From Butyriboletus loyo (lineage: Eukaryota; Basidiomycota; Agaricomycetes; Boletales; Boletaceae), in NCBI GenBank assembly GCA_038093515.1, contig JBBPSI010000048.1, positions 1-64,000 on the forward strand: DNA of 64,000 nt, written 5' to 3'. Every line of letters begins with the position of its first letter. Position 1 is the first letter of the stretch. The position numbers were made by a program, and so were the translations under genes. Below the pieces are notes generated by a model. That model did not search any database. It had not been told where the DNA came from and saw only the letters and a program-made list of their open reading frames with translations. Of the stretch, positions 1 through 10,633 are shown piece after piece.

Positions 1-1
1 G

Positions 2-1501
2 GCACCATCATCACCAATGCGATCTGGTTTTTCTCCCCTAACATTGAATTTAACAAGTCCGCCTGCATCCCCTCCAAGGCGACGAGTGAGCAAGAGTCCA
101 CCACCTATTCATGCGAGAGCTACACCTCCACAACGACCGGATCACATTTCTGCGCTTCAACAATCTGCTTCGTCATTGTCTTCATCAGGGTCAGCTCCCA
201 CTGTGCCGATCCCTGCTGCCACTGCCGCGACATTCCCGCTTCCGCCTTCTATGCCAGGCACTCCCCTTTCCACTGCTTCTTTTCCTGTCAGCTTGAGCTT
301 GCCGACACAATTCGGGGCAGGGGCAGGATCGACTCTGAAATCTCTCATAGCTCAGCCCTCGAGGCAGCACCTTAGCATCCCTCCACCGGCTCCTCCGCCC
401 ACTCTCCCTCTTCCTCAGCCACCACCATCGCCATCAGCTTCACCCAAAGGGATTCCACTTCGTTTGCCAGCAAATCCAGTTACACCATCCAGAGGAGGTG
501 TTCCTGCGCGTCCAAGCCCTGTTGTGCCAACGACCCCGGGATCAACACGGCCGCTGACTCCGCGCAGAACCGCATCCCCCTTTAGACCTCTTCTCTCCCC
601 TAGGGTAATACCTACTTCTGTGTCATATACTCGTAACGGCGAATTTCCAAACGGTTCCGAGGCTCATCAACCCACTGGTAAAGAGGTCAGTGGGAGACAA
701 CGATCTGGAACAGCTGGCTTCGGAGGCACGCCCGCTTTCCTGCAACGGAGGATCCAACATGGCCCACCTCCGTCCCCGCGGCACCCCCCTCCTGATATAC
801 CCCTACCTCCGTCTCCTTGTCCGGCCCCGAGTACACGCCCCACGCCGATCGGGCCACCTTCAAAGTTCCACGAACACCTTTCGTCCGTATCCTCTGTACC
901 GTTGTCACAAGTTCTGTCAACATCCACGTCAATGAGTCCTTCACCAAGCACAGCTACACTATCTGGATCATCTTCCGGACCTTCTCTGCGATCATCGCAC
1001 ATATCGTCAGCCTCGGACCGTAGCGGAGGACCGGCAATTCACGACTCATTGAATATAGTAGAATATTCCCGCCCGACGACGAGCGCATCCACCATTTCCG
1101 ACCTCAGCTACGGACAGCCCATCACGTCTATATTTGGCAGACCCGCGATGGAGGTCAATTCGCAGTTTTCAGATCGAAGTGATGTCAGCTCAAGCATCTA
1201 CTCTCCAACGATGCCCCGAGACAGCAGCAGTGCTACCACTTGCGACGACGACGATGCTGACGTCGGCGATGTCGTTCCCAAGAGCTGCGTGGATGAGGGA
1301 GATGATGATGCATCTGTGTATCCCCCTGAAGACAAGACCGCTGGCAGGCGAACAATGTATCTCATCGACCATGGCGAGCTGGACGAGAACGGGGACGAAA
1401 TTGTGACGGCTGAGCGTCTTTACTGGAGTGGTCACGAAGTGCCTCCCCCTCTACCACCCCTGCCCCGTTTGCCTACGCGGCCGGGTCCAGGATACTTTTG
1501 A
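2..1501 (+). CDS. Pro/Ser-rich protein, C-terminal part (5' end outside window)
   Basis: The reading frame is open from base 2 to a TGA at 1499-1501, so this is the 3' exon of a gene that begins upstream. About 500 residues are visible. They are low complexity and rich in Pro, Ser and Thr, with many PPxP-like runs that could bind SH3, WW or EVH1 domains. An acidic stretch (DDDDADVGD) lies about 80 residues before the end. The last 50 residues (MYLIDHGELDENGDE followed by a PPPLPPLP run) are the most ordered part and probably the conserved tail. I recognise no catalytic domain; a cytoskeletal or cell-polarity scaffold is only a guess from composition. Codons for about 25 residues near 1058-1130 reappear degraded at 5138-5215. 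Confidence 0.6.
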   Translation, partial: APSSPMRSGFSPLTLNLTSPPASPPRRRVSKSPPPIHARATPPQRPDHISALQQSASSLSSSGSAPTVPIPAATAATFPLPPSMPGTPLSTASFPVSLSLPTQFGAGAGSTLKSLIAQPSRQHLSIPPPAPPPTLPLPQPPPSPSASPKGIPLRLPANPVTPSRGGVPARPSPVVPTTPGSTRPLTPRRTASPFRPLLSPRVIPTSVSYTRNGEFPNGSEAHQPTGKEVSGRQRSGTAGFGGTPAFLQRRIQHGPPPSPRHPPPDIPLPPSPCPAPSTRPTPIGPPSKFHEHLSSVSSVPLSQVLSTSTSMSPSPSTATLSGSSSGPSLRSSHISSASDRSGGPAIHDSLNIVEYSRPTTSASTISDLSYGQPITSIFGRPAMEVNSQFSDRSDVSSSIYSPTMPRDSSSATTCDDDDADVGDVVPKSCVDEGDDDASVYPPEDKTAGRRTMYLIDHGELDENGDEIVTAERLYWSGHEVPPPLPPLPRLPTRPGPGYF

Positions 1502-2849
1502 CAAACCCCCCGAGACTGATTACATGCTCGATCTATTTTCTTGGGCTTGGGCTTCTCTTTGCAGTCTCCCAAAGCAGTAATTTATCGTGTTTATATGACG
1601 CCATCTTCCTTGCATCCCCAAGGATTTACCTCTTACTTTCACCTGTGTCATTCTTGGGCTTTCGTACCTTTTTCGTCGTCTCTTAATTCGTGGTATGTTC
1701 GCCATGGCTTCTCTCATCGATTCATTAATTCTTCTTGCACTTGCATGCGCCTTTGCGCGTCATATATCGATAGCTTGCCTATAGCAATACCACCATTACT
1801 CTGGCGGTCGATCTCCCACCTTTCCTCTGGCGCATACGCGATAGATAATACTAGAAGCAGTCCTGAGTAGAGTATATCCAGAAACTGGGCACTGCCATCG
1901 GTATAACCGTATACTAGCCTATGTTACCGTGCAATAACAATAACATACACTCCGGTGGATCAAATACTGTCACCATCGATTGGGGGTGTAGAGAAACTCG
2001 TTAAGATCCTTGTTGTAGCAATTGCACTGGAGCAGTCTACCCGCATACCTAATTGATCATATATTCTTCATCGTTTCGTATCGCACTCGAAGCTTTTTGG
2101 ATGCACGACGGGCCTTGACTCTTGTTCTAGGACATTATTATTACTGACCCAGTTTCGAGTCGTGCGTCGGTAGGAAACGGTCAACGCCGGAACCTTCTGC
2201 CGTTAGTATGTGAACATCTACTTTGAGTTCTCCGGTGATGCAGGGCTGACGTCCCAAAATTCGAGAAGAAATCCACGGCGCGAGGGACGGTTCCTGAGGG
2301 TGCCAGGGCCGGTGGCGAGTGAGAAGTCAGCCAGGAGGTGGGATGTAAGTATGTACATATATGTTACGCGATGGGGATGACACCGTGGCAGCATGGCATC
2401 GTCCAAATCGAGATCATATCAGTAGAGCGAGCCCTCGAAGACGTCCTCAGTGTTGAAGCGGTCGTGGTTGGCAGTCTGTTCGTGATTCGGCGTTTGTCTC
2501 GCTGGACTCATACTTACCTACAGAGACACCAAAATGAGACGGTTCTACCCCAGATATCATTTCTTTGACCAGCAGTTCGTTATGAGCGATGATCGGCCAA
2601 TGGAGTTTCTTCGAGCGTCATCCTTCAAGTTGAACATGAACTGGACCGTCAATGGGCTATGCGAGGATGAGATTCAGAATGTCGGAAGTTTCATCCCAAG
2701 TCCCGCATTTGGCCTGGGGTAAATATTTGTGCATGGCGATTACAGCCTGCTCGACTCCCACTGATGGCCCTATCCTGCTCATCCTTTTTCCTCCAAGTCG
2801 ACTGGTAGGTATCACAGACCTGTCTGTCTTTCTCACTTCACGGAACAGG
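1502..2849. other. Gene-free stretch
   Basis: I see no supported gene here. Bases 1509-1690 are homologous to 5215-5420 in the second duplication unit and look like 3' flank of the Pro-rich gene. The remainder is AT-rich with only short, unconserved ORFs, and it presumably carries the former promoter of the pseudogene that follows. Confidence 0.5.
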
Positions 2850-4855
2850 ATGTCCAACCCGCCGCCTGTTTCTGTTCCGCGCCTGGGACGCTGGAAGGTT
2901 TTGCGATGGGTCGTCCTCGTGGCTGCCTTTGAAAGCGTCTTTGAGATCCTCTGTACAAAGCTAATCGCAGACTGGAGAGCCTTGATAATGGTTTCTAGCA
3001 ACCTTGGGGACGCCTTAATTCTATTCGTCTTTGGAGTGCGAGACAATTACAGGGCCGCATTTGTAAAACGGAACACCTCTATTTCTGTTCCACTCTATGC
3101 AAATGGCATCTATCCATCAGTTATTCTTGTTCAGAAGGCCGAAATTATCCTCTCTGTAATCGCGGAAGCTGCCTATAAAGCTGCTGTTGAGGCTCTCCAC
3201 AGTCTACCAGATAGATCGAATATGGAGCTGGGGAGGTTTCATGAAAGCTTCCAGAAGTCTTCTCCAGTGCTCGTATGTATTTGTTTCACTAGCGCTCGAG
3301 AATTACAAGACTCGCTCCACGGCACCGAATCTCCCTGCTTCCACCGTACTGCCCAATATGAAAGCCATGCTTGAGGCCGTTGAATCCAACTTCCTTGAAG
3401 CTGTCGACGGTTTACCAGACGAAACCCCACATCGACAAGACTTGATTAATGCTGCCCCAAGCCTTCGTGACATGTTTCATCTGTTCGCCTTACAGGATGT
3501 AGATGCTGGAACACAAGCTTCTCAGATCAGGGGCTTCTTCCTTCGAGTCTTCGAGGTCTTCCGCCACCCTTCTCGGTTCGCAGTCATATTCCTCAATTTC
3601 TGTTCGCTTGTCTGTTCCTTCTGCCACGGAAGAAAATCAGGGCCTGAGGTTATGTTGCCGATGTCAAGCCCCACGAGACGCCCATTATCGCGTCTTTCGA
3701 GATTGCTTCTGCAGCATAGCAGAGACCTACTACAGCGCGAGTTTGGGGCAGACGTATCCTTATCAAGGAGCCCGCATTCTTGGACTGTTGCCATGATAGA
3801 CTTGAATGCAGTTCCACCGGGGGTCTCAGAGCGGAGATACAGCACAACTATGGCCTTACGTCCCTGCTGTTTCTCGCACAGACCCTGAACATGCTACTCG
3901 GTCTCTCCTGTGTTTACTCCCGGCAGCACGTCCACAATACTTTTGTAACATGGGTGTTTATGTCATCGTATGGGGATGGCACACTCAGCCTCCTCCCGCC
4001 ATCAGAAAGACATGATATCGCAACTCCAGCATGTACATTGTTGTTGGACGAGGAGTTCAGTGTCGTACTGAGGGGTACTGAACCCCTGGTGGAAGCAATC
4101 GCACTGCGGGGTTTCCGCTTCTCATTTCCAGTCGCAGATGCCTTCCAAATTGCAGTCTGGAAAGTTGTTGTCAATTGGCTGGTATTAGATTCTTTCAAGG
4201 GCTCATACTATGTCTAATGGCAATACTGCCCGTGTGGCTGCTCATTCGCCCTTCATTTACGTCGCCGTTCTTACAAGTCACCTTCATAAACGTATTGCTC
4301 ACCCTGTTCATGACGATCACGTCATTGGGACTAATCATGGCTTTGTGATAGCACAACAGTGGTCCTCCGAACAAGACGATACAATATCTTGTGCAACTCG
4401 CTGCAGAAAGGGTTAGGGCTGCTCTCATAGTGGTCGCGTGGTTTTTATACATCCACGAATACACTGTGTTCAATGAGCTCCAGCTGCTCGTGGACCTGAT
4501 TTCTCCTCTGTGCCTCGCATTTATCTTTTCGGTACCATCTCGGCATTATCCTGTCCGGACGGCAAAACTCCTCGAAATCCTTGGCAATCCACCAGTGAAG
4601 AGATGGCGGTTCAAGGCGTCCTGTCAGGGAAATCGACGTGAGAGGCGTGCTGGACACCCTCATTCCGGATGAAAGGGACGTTTGGAGGACGTGGAAGGCG
4701 AGAGTTGCAGACCGCATTGTACATGAAGAGGAGATCTCCTTCGCACGAACCCTTCCGACGTTTCGTGATGCAAAACTTCAGAAGCAACTCAAAGTGTACC
4801 TCAACGAAGCACAATATGCATACGATGCGTATCAGGCTGGATTCACTGATAAGTG
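2850..4855 (+). pseudogene. Broken tandem copy of the 724-aa orphan protein
   Basis: Starting at the ATG at 2850, the conceptual product follows the intact paralogue at 5867-8041 nearly end to end, but in pieces from different frames. The frame changes near 3240, near 3850 and again near 4200-4400. A deletion of about 60 bp near 4612 removes sequence present at 7707-7766 of the intact copy. Long identical islands remain, such as LDEEFSVVLRGTEPLVEAIA (about 4050-4110) and YIHEYTVFNELQLLVDLISP. At least four lesions make a functional product very unlikely. It decayed after the tandem duplication, while the downstream copy kept its frame. Confidence 0.85.
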
Positions 4856-5137
4856 ATTGTTTATTTCGGTTCCGCTGCTTAGTATGACATCTCGCCACCG
4901 AGCAACCTAGCTATGCCATTGATGCAGATTATACTATACGCTGACTATTCTGTTTCATGACCTACAGTTGCATATTATTATCGGTACTTGAAGCGACCTG
5001 TTCGGACACGGCAGCCTGGGGTTGCACGCTGACAATTTGCTGTACATATGCGTCAGATCTACGACTTTCTGAATGATTCGGACATGCGACATGCAGGTAC
5101 AATAGTGTAATGCAGGACTCGAAGATCATTACTTGCA

Positions 5138-8100
5138 TCGTAGAATATTTCCTGCCGACGCCGACTCGCACTTCCACCATTTGTGAGGCAAGTTACGACT
5201 AGCCCATCTTTTTGAGACTGATTACACGCTTGATCTATTTTCTTGGGCTTTTCTTTGCAGTGACCCGATTTCAGATATGTCTCCGGTCCCCCACTGGCAG
5301 AGTAGTAATTTATCGTGTTCGTATGACGCCGCCTTCCTTTCTTCGATCAAGATTTACTTCTTGCTTTCACCCAGCTGTACCATTATTGGGCTTCCGTACC
5401 TTTGTCACGGTCACCTCTTGGTTTGTGGTATGTTTTCCATGGTTAACCTACATTACCGTACAACATTAAACAATAAAATGCTATTCATCGGTTGCGACGT
5501 GTGGAAACGTTCCTTGTGTTCCTGCCAACTTGAAGGCCGTTAGACTCGGAGAGAATCCCAGGACTAGCCTGGCCATGAATATGGCTCCGAGTCAGCCTCG
5601 AGGCGCGTCTGCAAAGGCATAGCGTAACGTTATCGCTTGACTACTCTACCACAGGTTATTTGAGAGTTCTGGTTGGACGATGGGTCGGCTACGTTTTATA
5701 GTCGAGCCCCGGGTTCGGCTATGTTTGCAGACGCGGGATGTGCATAGCACGCGATGGCGATGCGGCCTCACAGCAGAGGTTGAAGGTTCCGCTTCATCTC
5801 GTCTGGGTTGCTCAACGTTCAACGAACATCTAGAAATCCTCCGTCCTTGTCATTTGATGGAACAGAATGTCGGCACTTCCAGCGCAGCACACGTATGTAA
5901 TTACAATTTGTTGGATGTCCATGGAAGTTTACTCGAACCTGGAGCGCTGGAAACTTTTTCGGTGTGCCATCCTCGTAGCTGCCTTCGAAGTCGTCTTTGA
6001 AGTTCTCGACACTCGACTAGATCCAATGCAGAACTGGGGAGACTCGCTTTTGCGGATTCTTAACCTCCTTGTTCTGGCCTCAATTCTATTTGTCGTGGGA
6101 GTGCAAGAGAATTACAAGGCTGCATTTGTAAAACAGAACCATTCCATCCATGCTCCACTGGTTGCGAATGACATCGATGCATCAGCAACTCTTGTTCTGA
6201 AAGCTGAAATTATCCCCTCTGTGATCACTGAAGCAGCCTACGAAGTCGTCGTCGAGGCTCTCCACAGTCTACCGGATCAAATTTGGAATTGGGAGGATTT
6301 GGTGAAAACTTCCAAAGGTCTTCTCCAATGCTGGCGTGGATTTATTTCACTAGTTCTCAAGAATTACAAGGCTTGGCTCACGGCACAGGATTTCCCCACT
6401 TCCATTGTACTGGACCCAAAGGTCTCCGAACTATCGGCCATGTTTGAGGCCTTTGAATCCAACGTCTTTAAAGCTCTTGAGGGCTTACCGGCCGACACCC
6501 CACATCGGCAAGACATCATTAATGCTGCGACAAGCCTTCGTCACGCGTTTCATCTGTTCTTTTCACGTGTGCCAAATGATTTAAAAGCTGGGACACTCGC
6601 TTCTCAAGCCAAGGGTTTCTTCCTTCGGATCTGCGAGGTCTTCCGCCACCCTTCTCGGTTCGCAGTCATATTTCTCAACTTCTGTTCGATTGTCCATTCC
6701 TTCTGGGATGGAAGACAATCAGGACCTGATGTCATTTTACCAATGTCAAACCCCACGAAACGCTCATCGTCGCGTCTTTCGGGATTACTTGTGCATCACA
6801 GCAGAGATCGAGGGGACATACCTTTATCAGAGAGTTCACATCCCTGGACTGTTGCCGTGATGGACTTGAATGCAGTTCCACCGGAGACCGCTGAAGGGAG
6901 ATACAGCACAGGAGCTGATATCTATGGTCTTACGTCCATGCTTTTTCTCCTGCAAACCCTGAACATGCTACTCAGTCCGTCTTGGATTTTCTTCTGCTAT
7001 GCCTTCCCGAGAATCATTGCAACATGGTCGTTTGTGTCAACGCTTGGAGATGGCACACTCAGTCTCCTTCCGCCGTTAGAAGGACACGGTATCGCAACTC
7101 CAGCATATGCATTGTTGTTGGACGAGGAATTCAGTGTCGTACTAAGGGGTACCGAGCCCCTGGTGGAAGCAATCGCACTGCGGGGTTTCCATTTCTCATA
7201 TCCAGTCGCAGATTTCCTCCAAGTTCCGGTGTGGAAATTTGGTTTTAACCTGATATTAGAGGGATTCTTCCAAGGACTGTCCTATCTAATGGCAATACTA
7301 CCCGTGTGGCGACTCATTCGTCCCTCATTTACGTCGCCGTTGTCACAAGTCATAGGAACACCCGTCTTGTTCAATTTCTTCGCGATGATCACGTCATTGG
7401 GACCATTATCGCAATACGCTTCGAAGCAGCGCGACAATGGATCTCTGAACGGGGCGGTACAGTATTTCGCGCACGTCTTTGCAGAAAGTGTAAGATCGAT
7501 GGCCAGGACTGTTCCCATAGTGGTCGCGTGGTTTTTATACATCCATGAATACACTGTGTTCAACGAACTGCAGCTGCTCGTGGATCTGATATCTCCTCTG
7601 TGTCTCGCATTTATCTTTTCGGTCCCATCTCGGCATTATCCTGTCCAGACGGCAAAATTCCTCGAAATCCTTGGCAATCCACCGGTGAAGAGATGGCGGT
7701 TCGAGACCCCTGCTGGTGCAGCGACATTCCAGTGTCTCGTGATTTGTCACGACATTCAACGACGTCCTGTCAGGGAAATCAACGTGAGAGGCGTGCTGGA
7801 CACCCTCATTCCGGATGAAAGGGACGTTTGGAGGACGTGGAAGGCGAGAGTTGCAGACCGCATTGTACATGAAGAGGAGATCTCCTTCGCACGAACCCTT
7901 CCGACGTTTCGTGATGCAAAACCTCAGAAGCAGCTCGAAGCGTACCTCGGCGAAGCACAATATGCATACATTCAATACAATGAGTATCGTCGTTGGTCCA
8001 GTTCTGCTGCCGTAACGTTTCACGATCAAGCAACGCACTGAGGTATCCCAGCTGATGTTGGTGTGTGTCAGTGACATATACCATCCGCCGACTATCCTGT

Positions 8101-8260
8101 TTCGTCATTGCCTTGCATCCTAGTACATAAATATTTTACCTCGAGCCTATTCAGACACAGCAACCTGAGGATGCAGTGGTCATTTGCTTTCTATGACTTT
8201 TTCCAAGGACTCACTCGGACACGAAACGTACAATATAGTATTACCTGCACTTATCCATCT
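5138..8260 (+). repeat. Tandem segmental duplication, unit B
   Basis: Second unit of the tandem duplication described at 1058-5137. It opens with a remnant of the Pro-rich gene (5138-5215), then jumps to sequence matching 1509 onward, so an internal piece of about 380 bp was lost or never copied. The unit carries the intact member of the orphan gene pair. Confidence 0.8.
5867..8041 (+). CDS. Orphan protein, 724 aa, intronless, possibly membrane-associated
   Basis: A single open frame of 724 codons; I do not recognise a family. The ATG at 5867 aligns with the ATG at 2850 of the decayed tandem copy, which supports this start. Several hydrophobic stretches could be membrane helices: near residues 30-45, 65-80, 265-280, 350-400, 455-480, 495-515 and 555-600. 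The longest conserved blocks between copies are GDGTLSLLPP, LLDEEFSVVLRGTEPLVEAI and RDVWRTWKARVADRIVHEE. The C-terminal 130 residues look soluble and charged. It contains no evident intron, although almost every other gene here has several. Retention of frame next to a wrecked copy suggests the product is still used. Topology is my estimate from hydrophobicity only. Confidence 0.65.
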   Translation: MSALPAQHTYVITICWMSMEVYSNLERWKLFRCAILVAAFEVVFEVLDTRLDPMQNWGDSLLRILNLLVLASILFVVGVQENYKAAFVKQNHSIHAPLVANDIDASATLVLKAEIIPSVITEAAYEVVVEALHSLPDQIWNWEDLVKTSKGLLQCWRGFISLVLKNYKAWLTAQDFPTSIVLDPKVSELSAMFEAFESNVFKALEGLPADTPHRQDIINAATSLRHAFHLFFSRVPNDLKAGTLASQAKGFFLRICEVFRHPSRFAVIFLNFCSIVHSFWDGRQSGPDVILPMSNPTKRSSSRLSGLLVHHSRDRGDIPLSESSHPWTVAVMDLNAVPPETAEGRYSTGADIYGLTSMLFLLQTLNMLLSPSWIFFCYAFPRIIATWSFVSTLGDGTLSLLPPLEGHGIATPAYALLLDEEFSVVLRGTEPLVEAIALRGFHFSYPVADFLQVPVWKFGFNLILEGFFQGLSYLMAILPVWRLIRPSFTSPLSQVIGTPVLFNFFAMITSLGPLSQYASKQRDNGSLNGAVQYFAHVFAESVRSMARTVPIVVAWFLYIHEYTVFNELQLLVDLISPLCLAFIFSVPSRHYPVQTAKFLEILGNPPVKRWRFETPAGAATFQCLVICHDIQRRPVREINVRGVLDTLIPDERDVWRTWKARVADRIVHEEEISFARTLPTFRDAKPQKQLEAYLGEAQYAYIQYNEYRRWSSSAAVTFHDQATH

Positions 8261-8411
8261 GTAGTAGTTATGAACGTTTGCTGCCATCGTAATATTTTAT
8301 CAGACTCGAACTTGAGTGATAGTGAGTAATGACAGTGTCATAATACAATCGTAGTGCTGCTCAGACCGCTAAAACTGCTCCAAAAGATACCCTGTAGAAA
8401 AGACAAAAATA

Positions 8412-8483
8412 TACGCCGAAGGGGAGTCGAACCCCTGCCGCTTGCTTGGAAGGCAAGCATGATAACCGCTTCACCATCGGCGT
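8412..8483 (-). tRNA. tRNA-Gly (anticodon UCC)
   Basis: 72 nt, intronless, read on the minus strand. The acceptor stem pairs ACGCCGA with TCGGCGT. The D arm, a CTTGC/GCAAG anticodon stem around the loop CTTCCAA (anticodon TCC) and a T arm AGGGG-TTCGACT-CCCCT are all present. A TTTTT run follows (minus strand, 8405-8409) and should act as the Pol III terminator. It is identical over all 72 nt to the tRNA at 59986-60057. Confidence 0.95.
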
Positions 8484-8649
8484 GGACAACAATCCAAATC
8501 AGTGCATTGTCATAACAGCTTTGCGTTCACGCGCCGCAGTTGCTGTCTGAGCCGATATTCCATATTCAGCTCCGTTCGCAACACATTCCATCAAAGTACA
8601 CCATCTTTAATACCCTGTACGGCAGCGCTCTACATCTCATTCTATTGCG

Positions 8650-10475
8650 ATGTCGCTGCAGCACTTTGGAAAGGGCGCTTTACGGGTCGCCAAGAATTAC
8701 ACAATGGGTTATTCGGACACGCAGGCAAAAGTTCGGGATGCCACGTCGAACGATCCATGGGGACCCTCAGGTACACAGATGAACGAGATTGCGCAGTTGA
8801 GTTACAACCAGTGCGTGTCGCTGCGTGTGTCGTGCAACAGGAGGTTCGTGTTGTTGAACCTTTTTCACAGGAACGACTTTGTCGAAATCATGGAGATGCT
8901 TGATAAGCGATTGAACGACAAGGGGAAGAATTGGAGGCATGTGTTCAAGGTGAGTGTTTGACCGGCTTTTATGGACGATCTAGCGTTCGTCGTGGGCTAA
9001 GACGTTGCAGTCTCTCACTGTTCTCGATTATCTTTTACACGCTGGGTCGGAAAACGTCGTGCTCTACTTTAGAGACAACTTGTACATCATCAAGACGCTC
9101 AAGGAGTTCCAGTATGAGGACGAGGATGGAAAGGATTGTGGGGCCAACGTACGGCAAAAGGCCAAGGACATCTCCAACCTCCTTAGCGATCCTAGTCGAC
9201 TTCGAGAAGAGCGGAGAAACCGGGCTTCTATGCGTGATCGCATGATTAGAGGGCACCCGAGTATGGAGGAAGAGGAAGAGGAAGGAGGGAGGAGAAGTCT
9301 TTCGGCGCAACCGAGGGGGAGCCGAGCAGTGGAACGGGACGACGATGAGTTCAAGCGCGCCGTCGAGGCATCGAAACAGAGCCACGCTGAGGAGCAGGCT
9401 CGACTGGCAGAGGAGAATGATCTTCAACGTGCCATCCGACTCAGTGAGGAAGAAGAGTCCAAACGAAACAAGGCTGTCGAGGATTCGAACGCTGCCGCAT
9501 TGTTCGATGATCAAGCACAACTGTATGTGTTTTGTGCTCAGAAGGTGGTTCTCGTATTGAATCCGTTGATTACCTTAGACCGCCACCTGCGAATGGATCG
9601 AACAATCCTTTCCCATTTACCGATCCCACAGCATACGCGACTGGTCTCCAGCCTCAGTTTACCGTCCAACCCCAGTATACAATGCAGCCCCAGTTCACGT
9701 CATTCAATCCTTACCAACAACAAGCACAACAGGAAGCGATGCAGGTGCGTCTCTCGCTATATGGTTGATCCTCTGGGTCGACGCGCTCATTCGCTCGCAG
9801 GCAGAATATTTGAGACAGCAGCAAGAGTGGCTGCGTCAGCAGCAGGAACTACAAGCTCAGCAACAGGCACAGGCATTACAACAGCAACAGCAGCAACAGC
9901 AAGAAGAATGGTTCCGTCAACAACAGGCTCTGCAAGCGCAGCAGCAGCAGCAGGCCCAGCAACTATTTGCTCAGCCTACTGGATTTGGGTGCGTTCAATA
10001 TTTTCTGACGTTAGCTGTACTCGCCACTGACTTATCTGTCTGCAGCTCGAACAATCCGTTTGCACCTGCCTTTTCACCATCGCCCGTATTGCATACTCCG
10101 CCTCCCCCAGTCAATGGAACTGGCCCGTCATTCAACCTCCAGGGTACCTATGCAAACTCGACGGCGCCATCTTATGGGTCTACACCTTCACCTGCGCCAA
10201 CCTCTACGAGCTCTCAATCAAAACCAGAGAGTCCTTCATACTCGAGCGGCGCAGGAACAGGGGCGACGCGTGCAGACCAAGAGCATTCCCACCTCGCAAA
10301 TTTGTTCGCAAACCGCGACGATGGCCAGGATACCTTTGGAAATGTTGGTACTCTGCGGTACGGCCAAATGCAGGCTGGTCGTGTTGTACAGCAGACGGGG
10401 GTCAGCGCAAACAATCCGTTTGCTCTTCAGCAGCAACAGACACAAAATTCAGATCAACCCTTTTTTTCTATTTAA
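8650..10475 (+). CDS. ENT1: Epsin, ENTH-domain clathrin adaptor
   Basis: Six exons: 8650-8810, 8871-8949, 9011-9522, 9579-9744, 9801-9988 and 10046-10475, giving 511 aa. Residues 5-135 form an ENTH domain (NYTMGYSDTQAKVRDATSND, MLDKRLNDKGKNWRHVFKSL, NLYIIKTLKEF), which binds PtdIns(4,5)P2 at the plasma membrane. Two ubiquitin-interacting motifs follow (about residues 192-208 and 216-232). Next come a Gln-rich low-complexity stretch coded by CAG/CAA repeats (9810-9960) and three NPF motifs that bind EH-domain proteins. The order ENTH-UIM-UIM-NPF is that of yeast Ent1/Ent2, endocytic adaptors at clathrin-coated pits. The clathrin-box motif usual at the C-terminus is not obvious. Exon phases agree at every junction, and the start matches the ENTH N-terminus. 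Confidence 0.93.
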
Positions 10476-10633
10476 TATGGATATGCGGGATGGGGAGTTT
10501 TAGAAAGTTGTAACTAGGCTCGGTCATGTCATTCTTTTAATTTACCTTGGTTACTTTGCTGGTGATATTCTTCCAAATGTGGATGTGTCATGGGATGACA
10601 TCATTCTCCTTTCTCTCCTGAACCACCAACAAA

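Larger units (their letters stand above)
1058..5137 (+). repeat. Tandem segmental duplication, unit A
   Basis: This segment is repeated head to tail by 5138-8260. Matching landmarks are the end of the Pro-rich gene (1058-1130 against 5138-5215), the AT-rich block after it (1509-1690 against 5215-5420), the orphan gene (2850-4855 against 5867-8041) and the 3' flank (4930-5120 against 8090-8260). Unit B lacks the stretch equivalent to about 1131-1508. Divergence is visible throughout, so the event is not recent. Boundaries are read by eye and are accurate to tens of bases. Confidence 0.8.

Noticed and set aside
9035..9520. 161-codon minus-strand ORF
   Set aside because: Antisense to the ENTH/UIM exon of epsin; composition is a shadow of the charged coding strand.
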